From Desmodus rotundus (lineage: Eukaryota; Chordata; Mammalia; Chiroptera; Phyllostomidae): a stretch of 64,000 nt of DNA. The notes under the pieces were generated by a model, which made no database searches, was not told where the DNA came from, and worked only from the letters and a program-made list of their open reading frames with translations. The position numbers and the translations under genes are program-made. The stretch spans positions 31,685,426 to 31,749,425 of the forward strand of contig NC_071398.1 of the NCBI RefSeq assembly GCF_022682495.2, in the 5' to 3' direction. Shown here piece after piece: positions 1 to 13,399 of the stretch. Within the stretch, counting starts at the first letter, position 1; each line of letters opens with the position of its first letter.

Positions 1-3000
1 GCTCAACCTTGAGGTTCTTATAGGGATAGAGAGAGGAGGGCTTTTTTTCCCTAGGCAATTGTCTTGCTAGCTTTTGGCACCCTTGGGGCCCTATCCATCT
101 ACCTCTCTAGCTTTGTGCTGGACCCTGTCCATTCATATTTTTAGCTTTCACCACTGGGGTCCTGTCCATTCAGATTTCTAGCTTTTGGTGCACTCAGGCC
201 CTATCCATTCACCTTTCTAGCTTTTGGCCCACTCAGGCCTATTCATTCTTATTTCTAGCTCTCAAAGCCCTCAGTGTAAGAGTCTCCCCCGCCTCTATCT
301 TGGCCAATGGGGGAGACCCTCCAGTGCTCCTACTGACTGTCTCTGTAACCCTCCATCAGCGCAGCTCCCCACCCCTGATGCTTCTCCATCACTGAGGCTC
401 CTCACCATTAGGGTATGACAGACAGGTGGGACCAGCCAGGCCTAGGTGTGGATCACTGCTTCATCTGTTATCTGGCCTCTGTTCCATTGTGGTTGTTGCT
501 GTGACTGCTCACTGCATCCATTCATAGTCCACAGTGCCTTTACAGCCATCCACCGGACCTTAACCATGGCCCCAGGCCCCAAAGGGAGGGTGTGTCAGCC
601 CTGTTTTCCAGTTGCTCTGGTGCTGACTATTCCCTCCCCCGCACAGTGCAGCTCCTGGTGCCCCAGGGGAATGAGGCAGAGGGCGGAGGTACCCGTTCTC
701 TAAGACCCCAGAGAGGAGGCCTTGAGAAGAGGAGAGTCACATTGACTTTGATGGCTGCAGCCATCAAAGAGAGGCATCTACACCCCTCTCATTCCTCCTT
801 GGGAGAGGGGTGGGAAAGCAGTCGCTTTGTAGCTCATTGGTCCACCCATCTACCTTGTGTCTGTGTGAGCAGCACCTGGCTGCCAGAGTGTTCTGCTTTT
901 TAGCACCCCAGAAAGTGCTGTCACTTCAAGCTGGTACCCCTAGAACATCTCTTCTGTGTTCTCACCAGCAAGAAAGTGACCCAGAAGCACTGCATAGTAT
1001 GTTTTCTGTTTTCCATTTTCAGATTTGCTTTTAGTCCCCCTGTCCCCATCCCCATTCTACTGCCAACCCCCCTCCCCCCAAAGCAAATAGAGATGTATTT
1101 GCTAGAAGTCAGAAAAGAAAACATGTTAAAGCTGCCCTGGTTTGCTTTCCACTGGCTTTCCTTCTTTCTTTCTGAAACTGGTGTATCGCACGTTTATTAC
1201 ATTTTTTGTTTTCTCTGCTCAAGCCTCCCTGTTCTCTTGTAATATGTCAGGTTTTTTTACAGTAACAGAAATCCAGGGTGTAAAACCAAAAGTGAGCCCA
1301 CCTCTGAACCATGTGTAGAGGGCAAAGCACAGAGAAGTCCTAGAGCACAGTCTGGCTTTTGATAGGTGGCCTCTTTCATATGGAAACAGTGTGGGCAAAT
1401 GTATTTGGAAGTGAATTTTGTTAAAGGCCCTGGAGTCCTACGGAATATTTGCCCAGGACCTGGGAGCAGCCAGCCAGAGTTCAGAGGCCCCCACATGAAG
1501 CCCCTGTGGGCAGTGAGGGGTGTCTCTGAGGTGTCGGATCTCCTCCCACCTTGCATTGAGGTTGGAGCTGTTCCCTTCCTGGCCAGGCTGGGAAACTGTC
1601 TTACCAGGAGCCTTTGGCTGCAGAAGAAGCCAACTGAGGAGACTGGCAGGCCATTCCACACACTAAGGGTGTCAGTACAAAGCATAGCTTGGCTCAAGCC
1701 ATTTTTATTGTTGTGGAGTTTGTTTTGTTAAGTAATTATAAAGTGTCGTATATAACCTGTTTTGTAAATTAAGAACAGAGAACAAAACTGTTTAGTACAT
1801 ACATATAACGAGAGCAACGTTTGTTTTCTCCCTGTAGCAAGTTAATGAAAAAGAAGAGTGAGGATTTGTCAGGGAAAACATGCTAAGCATGGGAGAAACA
1901 GACCCCGCAGAGCAGCACCAGAGCTCTCAGGGAGGCAGCCCCAGCCTTGAGACAGCCTGAGCCACCTCCTGCTGGGCAGAGCCACCTGCTGGGTGATTCC
2001 TGACCTTCCTTGATTATCAGGGCCTTTTGGAAAAAGGGATGAGTTTTACAGCTTTTATTCTATAATGTTTCTGGTGGCCCATTGGAAGACATCCCGTCAG
2101 CCCCTGACATTCAGGAGCACCCTCTGGAGTCCCTGTGCCTGTCACCACCCTTCAGGACCAACTCAGCTGGCCCACTTGTCTGCTCCTGTCACGGACACTG
2201 CTCTGACCCAGAGCCATGGCTAAAGCTGAGAGGGGAGCAGAGGCCACAGGGCATTTGGGGAGGGAGGAACAGAGACCTTTCTTAGCTCCAGAGGCTGCAG
2301 TGGGGAGGAAGTATTCCTGAAAGAGCTGTGAAATTGGGGGTTTCAAACCAGGGCAAGTGGTTATCGACCTTAATAGACTGTACTGGCCCTGGGCGGGACC
2401 CATTTTCAATTAAGCTGCTAGTAAGAAGTCTAGGGTAGCAGGTAGTCTCCTGACCTCTTGAAATGAGCTAAACTTCAGTTAAAACTGCCATCAATGCAGA
2501 AGCAATTTGGAAAGTGTGAGCTCACGCGGGACTGTCACTGTGGGGAAGTGTCCTAGAGTGGAACGGGAGCCCAAAGTCAGACTTGCCCTTGAAGGCAGGT
2601 TCTTTGGACTGGCGGAGGCCCTCCCCAGGTCTCTCTTCTCTCTAACTTCAAAGAATTCTAGTTGAAAGTCAGCTGATCACAGCCTCTCCCAAGGAGTTCT
2701 CACTTCTTGCTGACAATTTTGGTCATTATTTAGTAATCTTTTGGGGGATGGAAGGAAGAATTTTCAGCTTAAAAAAGCAGACTGCCAATATTCAGACTTG
2801 TGAACTTGCTTTATTTAAGTCCCTATACGTCACCAAGCTCCCGTGTTTGGGAAGCATTTGAGAGTAGAATCAAACCCCAAGTCTGTGTGGGATCCCTGGG
2901 GTCCCCTGGCCTCGTCTGCTGATGGAGAGAACGTTTATTTGGTGGCCTATAGTATTTATCCCTCTTAGCTAGTCTTTTTCCAGGCTCAGATTTTTAAAAA

Positions 3001-3800
3001 CCATTATTCAGAATTTACCTTAAGTGTGTGAGGGTTCAGAATGAGCTACCCCAAGTGTACCTCAGTGCCACATGGGTTATTTTGAGCTAAAGGCACCTGA
3101 GGCCCTGTGGGCTCAAGAAAAACTTCTGTCCCCCACCCCTCTTAACTATCTAGAGGAACTTGAATTTCCTAATTGCCCATAAGAAGAGATTTTCAGATAT
3201 AACCTTTCATGACCTGTCTATATGGCAGGGCAAACTTCTAACTACTGACCCTCTGCTCTTCTCACCACCCTGCAGTGACCTCCCTCCCCTCTGAAGCCCC
3301 AAAGTGCCTGACCTCATCCTTTACTCAGAATGCCATATGCACCTCATTTTCCCCTCTGTCTCCGAAGCTCTTATATATGTAGGGTCTCTGACTTCCTCAT
3401 ATATGTGAGATTTCCGTGCACATGAGAGTAAATTTGATTTTCCCTTTTCATTCTATTTCTCTTTGATTTGGTTATCCATCTAGCCAAAAGAACCAGAGGA
3501 GGGAAAGGAGGATTTTTCCCCTTCCCCACAAGTGCATTGAATTCTATATGCTTCTCCTTGGTTTTACGTATTTTAGTTCATTGTTTTGGATTCTTGTCTG
3601 TTCTTGAAATCCTTAAACTTAGGAGATTAAATGTTGGACATTTAAATTCCAAAGGTGAGAGCCAGCATTTCTCACTTAGGAGGTTACTTTATGAGGGAAA
3701 GTTAGGCCAACTCGTTCTGGTTGGACATTGTAAATCTTCTGTGGGGGGTGAGGCACAGTAACATGTGGTACCCTCCCTTCCTCTTCCAGCCTCTCCCCAG
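1..3800. other. Non-coding DNA upstream of the first ACSF3 coding exon
   Basis: No gene is supported here. The stretch lies 5' of the ACSF3 start codon and most likely belongs to the intron(s) between its untranslated exons, because no CpG-rich promoter is visible. Apart from the tandem repeat at 68-255 it reads as unique intronic DNA, with scattered short open frames on both strands that lack codon-like composition or recognisable motifs. A non-coding 5' exon could be hidden here, but nothing in the sequence alone identifies one. Confidence 0.6.
68..255. repeat. Minisatellite, five units of about 38 bp
   Basis: Five consecutive units start with TAGCTTT at 68, 108, 142, 179 and 218, with lengths of 40, 34, 37, 39 and 38 bp. 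Each carries a version of CAGGCCCTATCCATTCA followed by a T/C-rich stretch. Units four and five are the most alike. The variation between units indicates an old array. Confidence 0.8.
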
Positions 3801-3828
3801 GGAATCCAAGTCAATGTTTGTCGGTGCG
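3801..3828 (+). other. ACSF3: End of ACSF3 5' untranslated region
   Basis: A pyrimidine-rich tract ends in AG at 3800 (CTCTCCCCAG), with an alternative AG at 3789, so the exon carrying the start codon probably begins at 3801 or 3790. An in-frame ATG at 3814 would add five residues, but it has T at -3. The ATG at 3829 has G at -3 and gives the usual ACSF3 amino terminus, so 3829 is preferred. Which acceptor is used cannot be decided without a transcript. Confidence 0.6.
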
Positions 3829-4494
3829 ATGCTGCCCTGCGTGGTAATGTCCTTCCGTCACCTGGTCAGTACAGTGGCCACCTGCCATCTGGCTCCCTTA
3901 AGACATGGAGGAAGCCGCCCTCTGCACATGGCCCTGGCAGCCCGCTCTGACAAGAGTGCCCCAGTGTTCACCCGCGCACTGGCCTTTGGGGACAGAGTTG
4001 CCCTCATTGACCAGCATGGCCGCCACACATACAAGGACCTTTACTGCCGCAGCCTCCGCCTGTCACAGAAAATCTGCAGGCTCCGTGAGTGTGCTGGCCA
4101 GGACCTCCGGGAGGAGAGGATCGCCTTTATGTGCTCCAACGACGTCTCCTACGTGATTGCGCAGTGGGCCTCCTGGATGAGTGGCGGCATTGCCGTCCCT
4201 CTCTACAGGAAGCACCCCCAGGCTGACCTGGAGTACTTCATCCAGGACTCCCGGAGCTCTGTGGTCCTTGCTGGCCAGGAGTATGTGGAGCTCCTGAGTC
4301 CAGTGGTCAGGAAGCTAGGGGTCCCCCTCCTGCCTCTCCTACCTGCCATCTACAGTGGGGCGGCTGAGGAGCACAAGGAGGAGGAGTTGCCAGAGCGGGA
4401 CTGGAGAGACCGGGGCGCCATGATCATCTACACCAGCGGGACCACAGGGAGGCCCAAGGGCGTCCTGAGTACCCATCACAACATCAGGGCTGCG
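3829..4494 (+). CDS. ACSF3: ACSF3 coding exon 1 (residues 1-222)
   Basis: First coding exon of acyl-CoA synthetase family member 3. This mitochondrial matrix enzyme activates malonate (and methylmalonate) with ATP and CoA, feeding mitochondrial fatty-acid synthesis and clearing malonate. The first roughly 35 residues are rich in Arg, Ser, Leu and Ala with no acidic residue, as expected of a mitochondrial targeting peptide. The ANL-superfamily ATP-binding P-loop [11 protein letters not shown] occupies residues 201-211, preceded by M198, a position where a human disease change (M198R) is known. The segment from [20 protein letters not shown] through [16 protein letters not shown] is typical ACSF3. 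The exon is 666 nt, ends in phase 0 and is followed by the donor GTGAGT at 4495. I see no stop or frameshift. Confidence 0.97.
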
Positions 4495-6050
<1,556 letters not shown>

Positions 6051-6089
6051 TAGACACGAGCTCTTGGCATGGCCAGTTGGGCACCCGGG

Positions 6090-6480
6090 GACCAGCAGTG
6101 CAAGTTTTCTGTTGCCATCATAACAAATGATCCCAATCTGGGGGCTTAAAACAGCCCAAGTTTATTCTGTTATGGGCAGAGGTCCAAAATCAGTCTCATG
6201 GAACCAAAATCAAGGGGGAGGCAGGGCGGGTTTATTGCACTGGGAGGCTCCAGTGGAGAACCTGTTTTTGTCTCTTCCAGTGTCTAGACACCGTGGTCCT
6301 CTCTTTGTGGCTGTATCACTTCCATCTCTGCTTCTGTGGTTACCTGTCCCTGTGCCTCCCCCTCTTAAGGACCCTGGGATCACACTGGGCCCACCCAGAT
6401 ATCCAGGGCAAGTTCCTCATCCAAAGATCCTTAACTGAATCACATCTGCAAAGTACCTTTTGCAACATGAGGTGCCGCAT
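6090..6480 (+). repeat. Old mammalian interspersed repeat (family uncertain)
   Basis: The sequence matches, with many substitutions, a common dispersed mammalian repeat with a CTGTTGC..ATAACAAAT..GGCTTAAAACA core followed by GGTCCAAAATCAGTCTCA, CTAAAATCAAGG-like and CACTGGGCCCACCC..ATCCAGG blocks. I recognise the consensus from many mammalian introns but cannot name the family with certainty. It begins about 50 bp after an ACSF3 donor site. Confidence 0.5.
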
Positions 6481-9400
6481 CTCTGGAGAGGACATTTTGG
6501 GGCCATTCTTTAGTCAACCGCCCTGGCTTTCGGCAGTTCTGGAGTGGATAGCTCAGCCAGGGACCCTTTGGTAGTCTCCTTGCTTATCCCCTTTTCAGCA
6601 CCTTGTTCTTTCCCAATGTGCTGTGAGATCGCAGGGGCAGGCACAGGTGGTCGTGGCTGTGTGGAGAGGGAAGTGGGAGCGGAGCCATGAAGGACGACAC
6701 TGTTTTGAAGGGGAAAGGACCTGGGACCTGGCCCTGCTGCTTCATACTCGTGACCTGGCATGAAGCTCTCCCTTGGAGCCTTTCAGACCCTGTCCTGAGA
6801 GCCTGGGCACAGCTCCGGGATGAGGGCTAACAGACAGGGCTCTGGGACTTCCTCCTGTCCTCCTTCAGCCACCAAGCTCTGCCTTCATCTTCTTATGTTT
6901 TCTTTGTCAGCTGCAGGACTCGAAATGTTTTTGGGTGAACAGAGAGTCTGATGCTGCCTTTCAGGGCAGAGTGCTGAGGCACTGTCTGCCTTCAAAGATA
7001 AAGGCCTACACAGAGCCTCCTGGCCCAGGGATCAGGCCACTTCCTCTACCCCCTTTTCCTTGTGGGTCTCTGACTGAGGGTCCTTCCAAGTCTATGATTC
7101 TCAGCACTACTTCCTCTAACCCACAGATCACTGCACTGAAGGGAGGGATGGCCGGCTGGGTTGGGGATTGTGGGGGCAGCATCTGAGGCCGTTGTCTGCT
7201 TGGCAGGGAATGACTGCTAAGGGCAAGTGGGTATGGTCACAGGGCCACGTGAGGAAAGCCTCACCCCTGGTGGGGAGGCTTACCTGACTGGGAGGCTTGT
7301 GCACAAGAATACAATTGTACTTTGAGCTCTCCAAGACCCCTAATTTTCCACTCACTGGGAGGGCCTCCCCAGACCAAGATGGCTCATAGGGAAGCCCCGT
7401 CCTTGTGTGAGTTACTGCGCACCACTCTCCCAGCATAGCTCACTCCACTCCACCAAGGTTTCTCAGGAGCCAGAGCTGCGCTTGCGGGTTCCTTCTGCCC
7501 ACACTCTAGTGCTGGTTGGTTATAGGGGAAAGGAGGAAGAGCTGAGTCTCTAGATTCCCCATAAACACAGGGAGAGCAGGTCACCGCGCTGGCCTGAGAT
7601 CCAGAAAGCCCGGACCATGGACCCGGCGGCCGAGCCCCAGTCGCTGATGGACTTCTCAAGTAGACGTTGCCAGAGTCCTCATTTCCCAGTGCTGCTTGAG
7701 GAGTGACATGAACGCCCAGTAGGCCTAGCAGGGATGTGTTGTGGGATGGGCACAACAGTGGAACAAATAAAAATCGAGCAGGTCTCTTCTTCCCCAAACA
7801 CAGAGACCCAGGAATGGGAAACAAAAGCAGGAAGGAAGCATGGCTGGTCTTCCTCCTGGCAAAGCCAGGCTTTGTCCCCTTCTCACCTCCCCCAACACAA
7901 CCATTTTTCTCTAGCTTCACTGGCTGCCCTGCTTTCCACAGACTCCACACGCCCACTTCTGTCAGCACTCTGTCCCTGCCGACCCTTGGCCTGTCCTTGA
8001 TTTGTTCACCTCTCTGCGAGTCTGTTCACACGTCACTCAGCAAGGCTCAGCCACTCATACTGCAGCCGTCCCTCTCCCACCCACCCTGGCCCTGCACTGT
8101 TTATCAGAGCACTTACCACCTTGAAGCCCCACAGAATCATCTCCTCTATCCTGCTAGCAGGCCGACCCTGAGAACACAGGTTTTCCTGCAGTTCATAGTG
8201 TGTCCCCAGAGCCTAGCACTTAAGAGGGTCTGAGTGTTAGCGAGTGGATGGATAGTGGATGGTTATCTAGGTGATGCATGGGCTCCCAGGCCTCTCGATT
8301 CTCCACAGGCTCTGAGGACCCTGAGGATACACTGGTGGGCAGCGGATCTATAGCCCTCTGTATTATTTAAATATCATGGCAGGCTGGATCTGTGCAACAG
8401 GCATATGGAGACAAAGTCCCATAAATCACTTAGAGGAGAGGTTATTTGTTTAATAAAGTTTTACTGTATCAACTCCTCTGAAACCAGAGCATAAATAGAT
8501 ACAATGTCACATGATTATCTACTTAAAATTTATTACCATGGTCCCTTAAAGTGATAAACTTCTCTGCAAAGCTCTGCCTTTGTGCATGTTTATAAAGGCC
8601 AGGACAGCAGGATCCAGCCTCTTGTGCTCGTGGCCTGTGACCATGGACAGTGTGATGCATGGATGGGCTCATCTGTGTCATTGACTGTGGGAGGATTCAC
8701 ATGGAAACGTGGCAGAGAACCTCATTCTTGGTGTGCGGAAGGCCCCACCTGCCAGCCTTGGTGTTCTACCCTCTGAAGAGGTCTTGCTGGTTTAAAGAAT
8801 TGATGGAATTGACTTTGTTGAATATGTTCCTGTGTAGCTTCAGTGTTGTGAAAATGAGAACACATTTTGGACAAGTAAGCACTCAACAGTGAAAAAACCT
8901 ATAGGGTTTTCATATCTGCCCCCAGAGCTCCAGGTTTTGTATATTCTGTGGCCTCCTGGGCATTGTCCTGCCTCTCCACAGGCGCCCCACCTAGGGACCT
9001 GGAAGCACATGGGTGCCTTAAACACTAAGCCTGCCACACCCTGAACAAGGAGGGCTATCATCTGTCATTAGGATGCTCCTTTCTCCTGTTGAGGTGTTGG
9101 GGACAAGAGAGGCCACCAGGACAGTTCACAAGAAGGGTCAAATCTCAGACCTTGGAGGTTCTTGGCACTAACTTGGAATTTCTCAGAACTATGCAGCGGA
9201 GCTCAACATTGAAACAAATTTCATGTGGTTGTTGATAAAGACTACAACCCTGAATTTCAGAATTTTGTGAATTTAGAAATTTATGCTTGTAAAATCCTGC
9301 TTTCAGCATTATTAAATATTGGGGGGTTGTTTAAGCTCATATTTAAGAAATTAGTGTAAACCAGTGGTAATGGGCGACTAGAAACCTGCAGTGTTGTTTA

Positions 9401-10422
9401 AGTTGTAGATCCCAGGGTCCTCAGGTCATCCCACTGAGCAAAATGCATGCCAACAGTGCGGTGGCAGGCTGTCACATTCTGCGAGGCTGACTGATGAGGT
9501 GACAGTGACTCGGAGGACAGACGGGAAGATAGATGGGCAAACTGCCTGATGTCATCCCTGAGGAACAAAGTCTGGCTGTTGATGAGCTGTCCAGAGTCTC
9601 GATCAATTTCTTATCTCAGCTGACTTCGCTCTGGCCGACTTCCTTGGGACTCAGCGGCAGGAGCACTAAATCAGGGCAGGACCACAGGGCTGGTATGTGC
9701 TCCTCTGTTGGCCTCCTGGGTGCCTGCTCAAGGGCAGGGCAGGGGCTCTGCCCCACAGGCAGCTGGGGAACCACCAGTGCATTCTGTTGAGGCTAGCACC
9801 CCTGCCCACGACACCCTTTCCTGTGGTTAAACATGCTGCCCTGTCTGACTTGTGGCCCCAGACCAAGTTCATCCTGGGATCTGAGAAACTGGATCTTGTT
9901 TAAGTGGGTGGGTGACGGAGTGGTGATTTCAGGCAACGTGTGCATCATGGCACAGGCAGAGTTTGGGGGAGTGAAGCAAAGAACATCATGCTGCACTGGC
10001 CCCATAGATTTGACCCACGGTGCGGGCTCACTGGGCACGCAGTGCTCTCAGCCTGTCCAGTCTGCTCCACAGCGTGAAGTCACTGGCTAGGGCATTGCTC
10101 ACACCTCAGGTCTGCTCCACAGCATGGGGGTCACTAGGGCAGGTAGTGCTCTCAGGCCTTAGGAGCCAGACAGACAGCTATTTTCCCATTTCCAGTCTTT
10201 CATTATGGAGTGACCTTCCTTGTTGCCAGATTTTGGCCAGAGCACCTTAAAAACAGAACAAGAACCCCCTCTGTTGTGTGGTGAAGAATTACCAAAAACT
10301 AGGTGATGATTTCATCTGTGGGGGTCGTTGCTTTAAGCTGGTTAAGTGTTGTAGTCTCTCACCTGCAGTCAATCCTTTCCCTGCTTTTGCTCAGCATGGC
10401 AGTACTGCCAGTTAGGGTCCAA

Positions 10423-10555
10423 ACCAGGGTTTCCAGTCCTGGCTACACAGCAGGGTCACATGGGGAGATGGTGAGTAAAAGAAGTGCCTGCACCCCTCAC
10501 ATCCAATGTCTGTCAGGACCCCGACTACCTGCAGCCCAACTTGGGAACTGCTGTT
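10423..10555. repeat. Possible MER5/MER20-like DNA-transposon relic
   Basis: The words CCAGTCCTGGCTACACAGCA, TCACATGGGGAGATGG and TTGGGAACTGCTG resemble the non-autonomous hAT relics (MER5/MER20 type) common in mammalian introns, strongly diverged. This is consensus recognition by eye only. Confidence 0.35.
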
Positions 10556-11475
10556 TGGTCTTGCTATGGCAGTTCACATCAGAGCAGATAGGAGTGTTTT
10601 CACTAGTGAAATACAGGGCCCAGAGAGGGAGCCCCCAAAGCTGTGATTTTTAAGTTATGGATGTGTTGGAACAACCTGGAGGAGGAATGCTGCTGATTTA
10701 AATACCTGCTTCAGTGCAGCAGCTGCCACCTTTGCTGATTTGCGTGACTCTGAGAATGGCAAGGCCTTCCCAGCTGCATGCGTGTCTCAGGTGGATGCCT
10801 CTGTGCCAAGGTCAGATGTCTGCATTGATGACCACAGGACCAGTTAGCATCCTTCATTTGGCTGACTGTGCTCCATTCTTCCTTTAGCCTCCTGTGGGAA
10901 GCCTGGGTGGGACCATGTGTGTGGCTGGTGGAAGAGGCCTAGCCAGGACCACAGGACAGAGTAGACAGAGGGCCCACAAGGCCTGTCCTCCCTCCTCTCA
11001 TGCCAGAGCACATGCTTAACCTGGGACATGGGCAGTTTAATTCTCTGCCATTTTGTGCCCTCTTGTCCAAGTGCTCATGGTAACAGGTGAGCCCTTAGTA
11101 AGTGGAATAAGGACCAGGCTCAGGTGAAGTTCTTGCCAGGACTTGGTGGTGGCGGGGTCTACACCCAGGTCAGCCACACTAAACACAACCCAGCTGCTCA
11201 CCTCTAAAACCCACGATGGGCGAGAAGGAGATAGGGGCCCCGAGGATGCTCCTCCCCAACTAGATCAGGATATTGACCTCTCAAGGAAGCCTGAGTGGTG
11301 TCTGGTGTGTCCACTTGGCCGTGCTCCTCCCAGGACCCACACCTTTCCTGGGGACAGGTGGCACAACCTGCATTTCTTTGTAAGCCAGTGAGAAGTACAA
11401 TAAGATGCCACACAGAGTTTCCAGCAAATCTGCATTTCAAAGCTTAGAAGGGACCTGAGGGATTTAGTCCAAATT

Positions 11476-13399
11476 AATACCATGTTGTGGAGAACCAAGA
11501 TGGCGGCGTAGGTAGACACACTGCGCCTCCTCGCACAACCAGAACTGACAGAGAATCGAACAGCAAGGGGGACCAACACCAAGAAAATAGAAAATAACCA
11601 TTCATCCGGACTGGTAGGAGGGGCGGAGACGGCACCGGGGTGGAGAGGACTCGCGTGGCTGTAGCGGGACCGAGACTGGCGGAGTGTGGGACAAATGGCG
11701 CAGGCAGTCTGAGCACTAGCAGACCCTGTGGCCCCACATTTGCACAGATAAACCCAGAGGGCCGGACTCAGAGTGGTGGAGAGCCGGGCAGGCAGAGCAG
11801 CGGGTAGCACCCCGCGGCACCACATTCGCCCACAGAGAAACTGGACAAACGGCAGGGAGCGAAGCAGACCACGTAACCCAGGGCTCCAGCTCAGGGAAAT
11901 AAAGCCTCAAACCTCTGATTGAAAACGCCCCTGGGGGTTGGGGCGGCAGCAGGAGAGACTCCCAGCCTCACAGGAGAGGTCGTTGGAGAGACCCACAGGG
12001 GCCTAGAGTGTGCACAGGCCCACTTACTCGGGAACCAGCACCAGAGTGGCCCAGTTTGATTGTGGGTATCGGAGTAAAAGATTGAAATCCGGAGGAGAGT
12101 GAGGCAGGCGCCATTGCTCCTGCTCGGCCCCTCCCCCACGTACAGCGTCACAGCGCAGCCACCAGCATTACCCCGCCCCGGTGAACACCTAAGGCTCCGC
12201 CCCTTAAAGTAACAGACGCGCCAAGACAAAAAAAAAAAAAAAAAAAATGGCCCAAATGACAGAACACTTCAAAGCTCCAGAAAAAATACAACTAAGCGAT
12301 GAAGAGATAGCCAACCTATCGGATGCACAGTTCAAAGCACTGGTTATCAATATGCTCACAGACTTGGTTGAATCTATTCGAAAAACAGATGAAAAAATGA
12401 AGCCTATGCTAAGAGAAACAAAGGAAAATGTACAGGGAACCAATAGTGATGAGAAGGAAACTGGGACTCAAATCAACGGTGTGGACCAGAAGGAAGAAAC
12501 AAACATCCAACCAGAAAAGAATGAAGAAACAAGAACTTGGAAAAATGAGGAGAGGCTTAGGAACCTCCCAGACGCCTTGAAACGTTCCAACATCCGAATT
12601 ATAGGGGTGCCAGAAGGAGAAGAGGAAGAACAAAAAATTGAAAACTTATTTGAACAAGTAATGAAGGAGAACTTCCCTCATCTGGCAAAGGAAATAGACT
12701 TCCGGGAAGTCCAGGAAGCTCAGAGAGTCCCAAAGAAGCTGGACCCAAGGAGGAACACACCAAGGCACATCATAATTACATTACCCAAGATTAAAGGCAA
12801 GGACCTACATCCAAGATTACTCTATCCAGCAAAGCTATCACTTAGAATGGAAGGGAAGATAAAGTGCTTCTCAGATAAGGTCAAGTTAAAGAAGTTCATC
12901 ATCACCAAGCCCTTATTATATGAAATGTTAAAGGGAGTTACCTAAGAAAAAGAAGATCAAAAATTGGAACAGTAAAAATGACAGCAAACTCACAGTTATT
13001 AACGGCCACACATAAAACAAAAACGAGAGCAAACTAGGCAAACAACTAGAACATGAGGGTTGTCATTAAGGGAGTGGGAGGGGGAGAGAGGGGGAAAGGT
13101 ACAGAGAATAAGTAGCATAGATGATAGGTGGAAAATAGACAGGGGGAGGGTAAAAATAGTGTAGGAAATGTAGAAGCCAAAGAACTTATAAGTATGACCT
13201 ATGGACATGAACTATAGGGGGGGAATGTGGGAGGGAGGGGGGAGGGCAGGATGGAGTGGAGTGGGGGGGGGAAATGGGACAACTGTAATAGCATAATCAA
13301 TAAATATATTAAAAAGAAAAATAAAAAAAAGAAAAGAAAAGAAAAAAATAAAGTTAATAAACTTCCATGTACAGGAAAAAAAAAAAATACCATGTTGTG
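11476..13399 (+). mobile_element. HAL1-like retrotransposon copy 1 with target-site duplication
   Basis: A LINE-1-derived element with a 5' UTR (from 11490), ORF1 (12247-12945) and a short 3' UTR, with no ORF2. The target duplication AATACCATGTTGTG is perfect at 11476-11489 and 13386-13399. The 5' end has a YY1-like CAAGATGGCGGC at 11496-11507. The 3' UTR is G-rich and ends with a polyadenylation signal at 13299-13304 and an A-rich tail. A further roughly 25 bp (AAAGTTAATAAACTTCCATG..) and a second A-run precede the right duplication, which looks like a 3' transduction. ORF2 absence fits half-L1 elements that use LINE-1 reverse transcriptase in trans. Confidence 0.9.
12247..12945 (+). CDS. 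HAL1-like ORF1 protein, open, with internal 47-residue deletion
   Basis: A 232-codon open frame starting MAQMTEHFKAPEKIQLSDEE just after an A-run. It is a LINE-1 ORF1-type nucleic-acid-binding protein: an acidic/coiled-coil N-terminal half, then an RRM-like centre (SNIRIIGVPEGEEEEQKIEN, about residues 116-135), and a C-terminal tail ending LLYEMLKGVT. Compared with the 279-codon copy at 22109, it jumps from LPKIK directly to GKDLHPRLLYPAKLS, losing 47 codons that hold most of the C-terminal domain (including the TYKG and SADFS motifs). The frame is otherwise intact. It is a transposon gene, not a host gene, and whether it is expressed is unknown. Confidence 0.85.
   Translation: MAQMTEHFKAPEKIQLSDEEIANLSDAQFKALVINMLTDLVESIRKTDEKMKPMLRETKENVQGTNSDEKETGTQINGVDQKEETNIQPEKNEETRTWKNEERLRNLPDALKRSNIRIIGVPEGEEEEQKIENLFEQVMKENFPHLAKEIDFREVQEAQRVPKKLDPRRNTPRHIIITLPKIKGKDLHPRLLYPAKLSLRMEGKIKCFSDKVKLKKFIITKPLLYEMLKGVT

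Noticed and set aside
7560..7650. Short CpG-containing stretch with ATGGACCCGGCGGCCGAGCC
   Set aside because: Looks briefly coding-like or promoter-like but is under 100 bp, is not flanked by splice sites and has no resemblance I can name.
7384..7968. 194-codon minus-strand open frame
   Set aside because: No recognisable domain, low-complexity Gly/Ser/Pro/Leu composition, no splice or promoter context; consistent with chance in GC-rich intron.
11265..11825. 186-codon minus-strand frame at the 5' end of HAL1-like copy 1
   Set aside because: Reverse reading of the element 5' UTR; similar frames occur at the same place in other copies, so they reflect repeat sequence rather than a gene.
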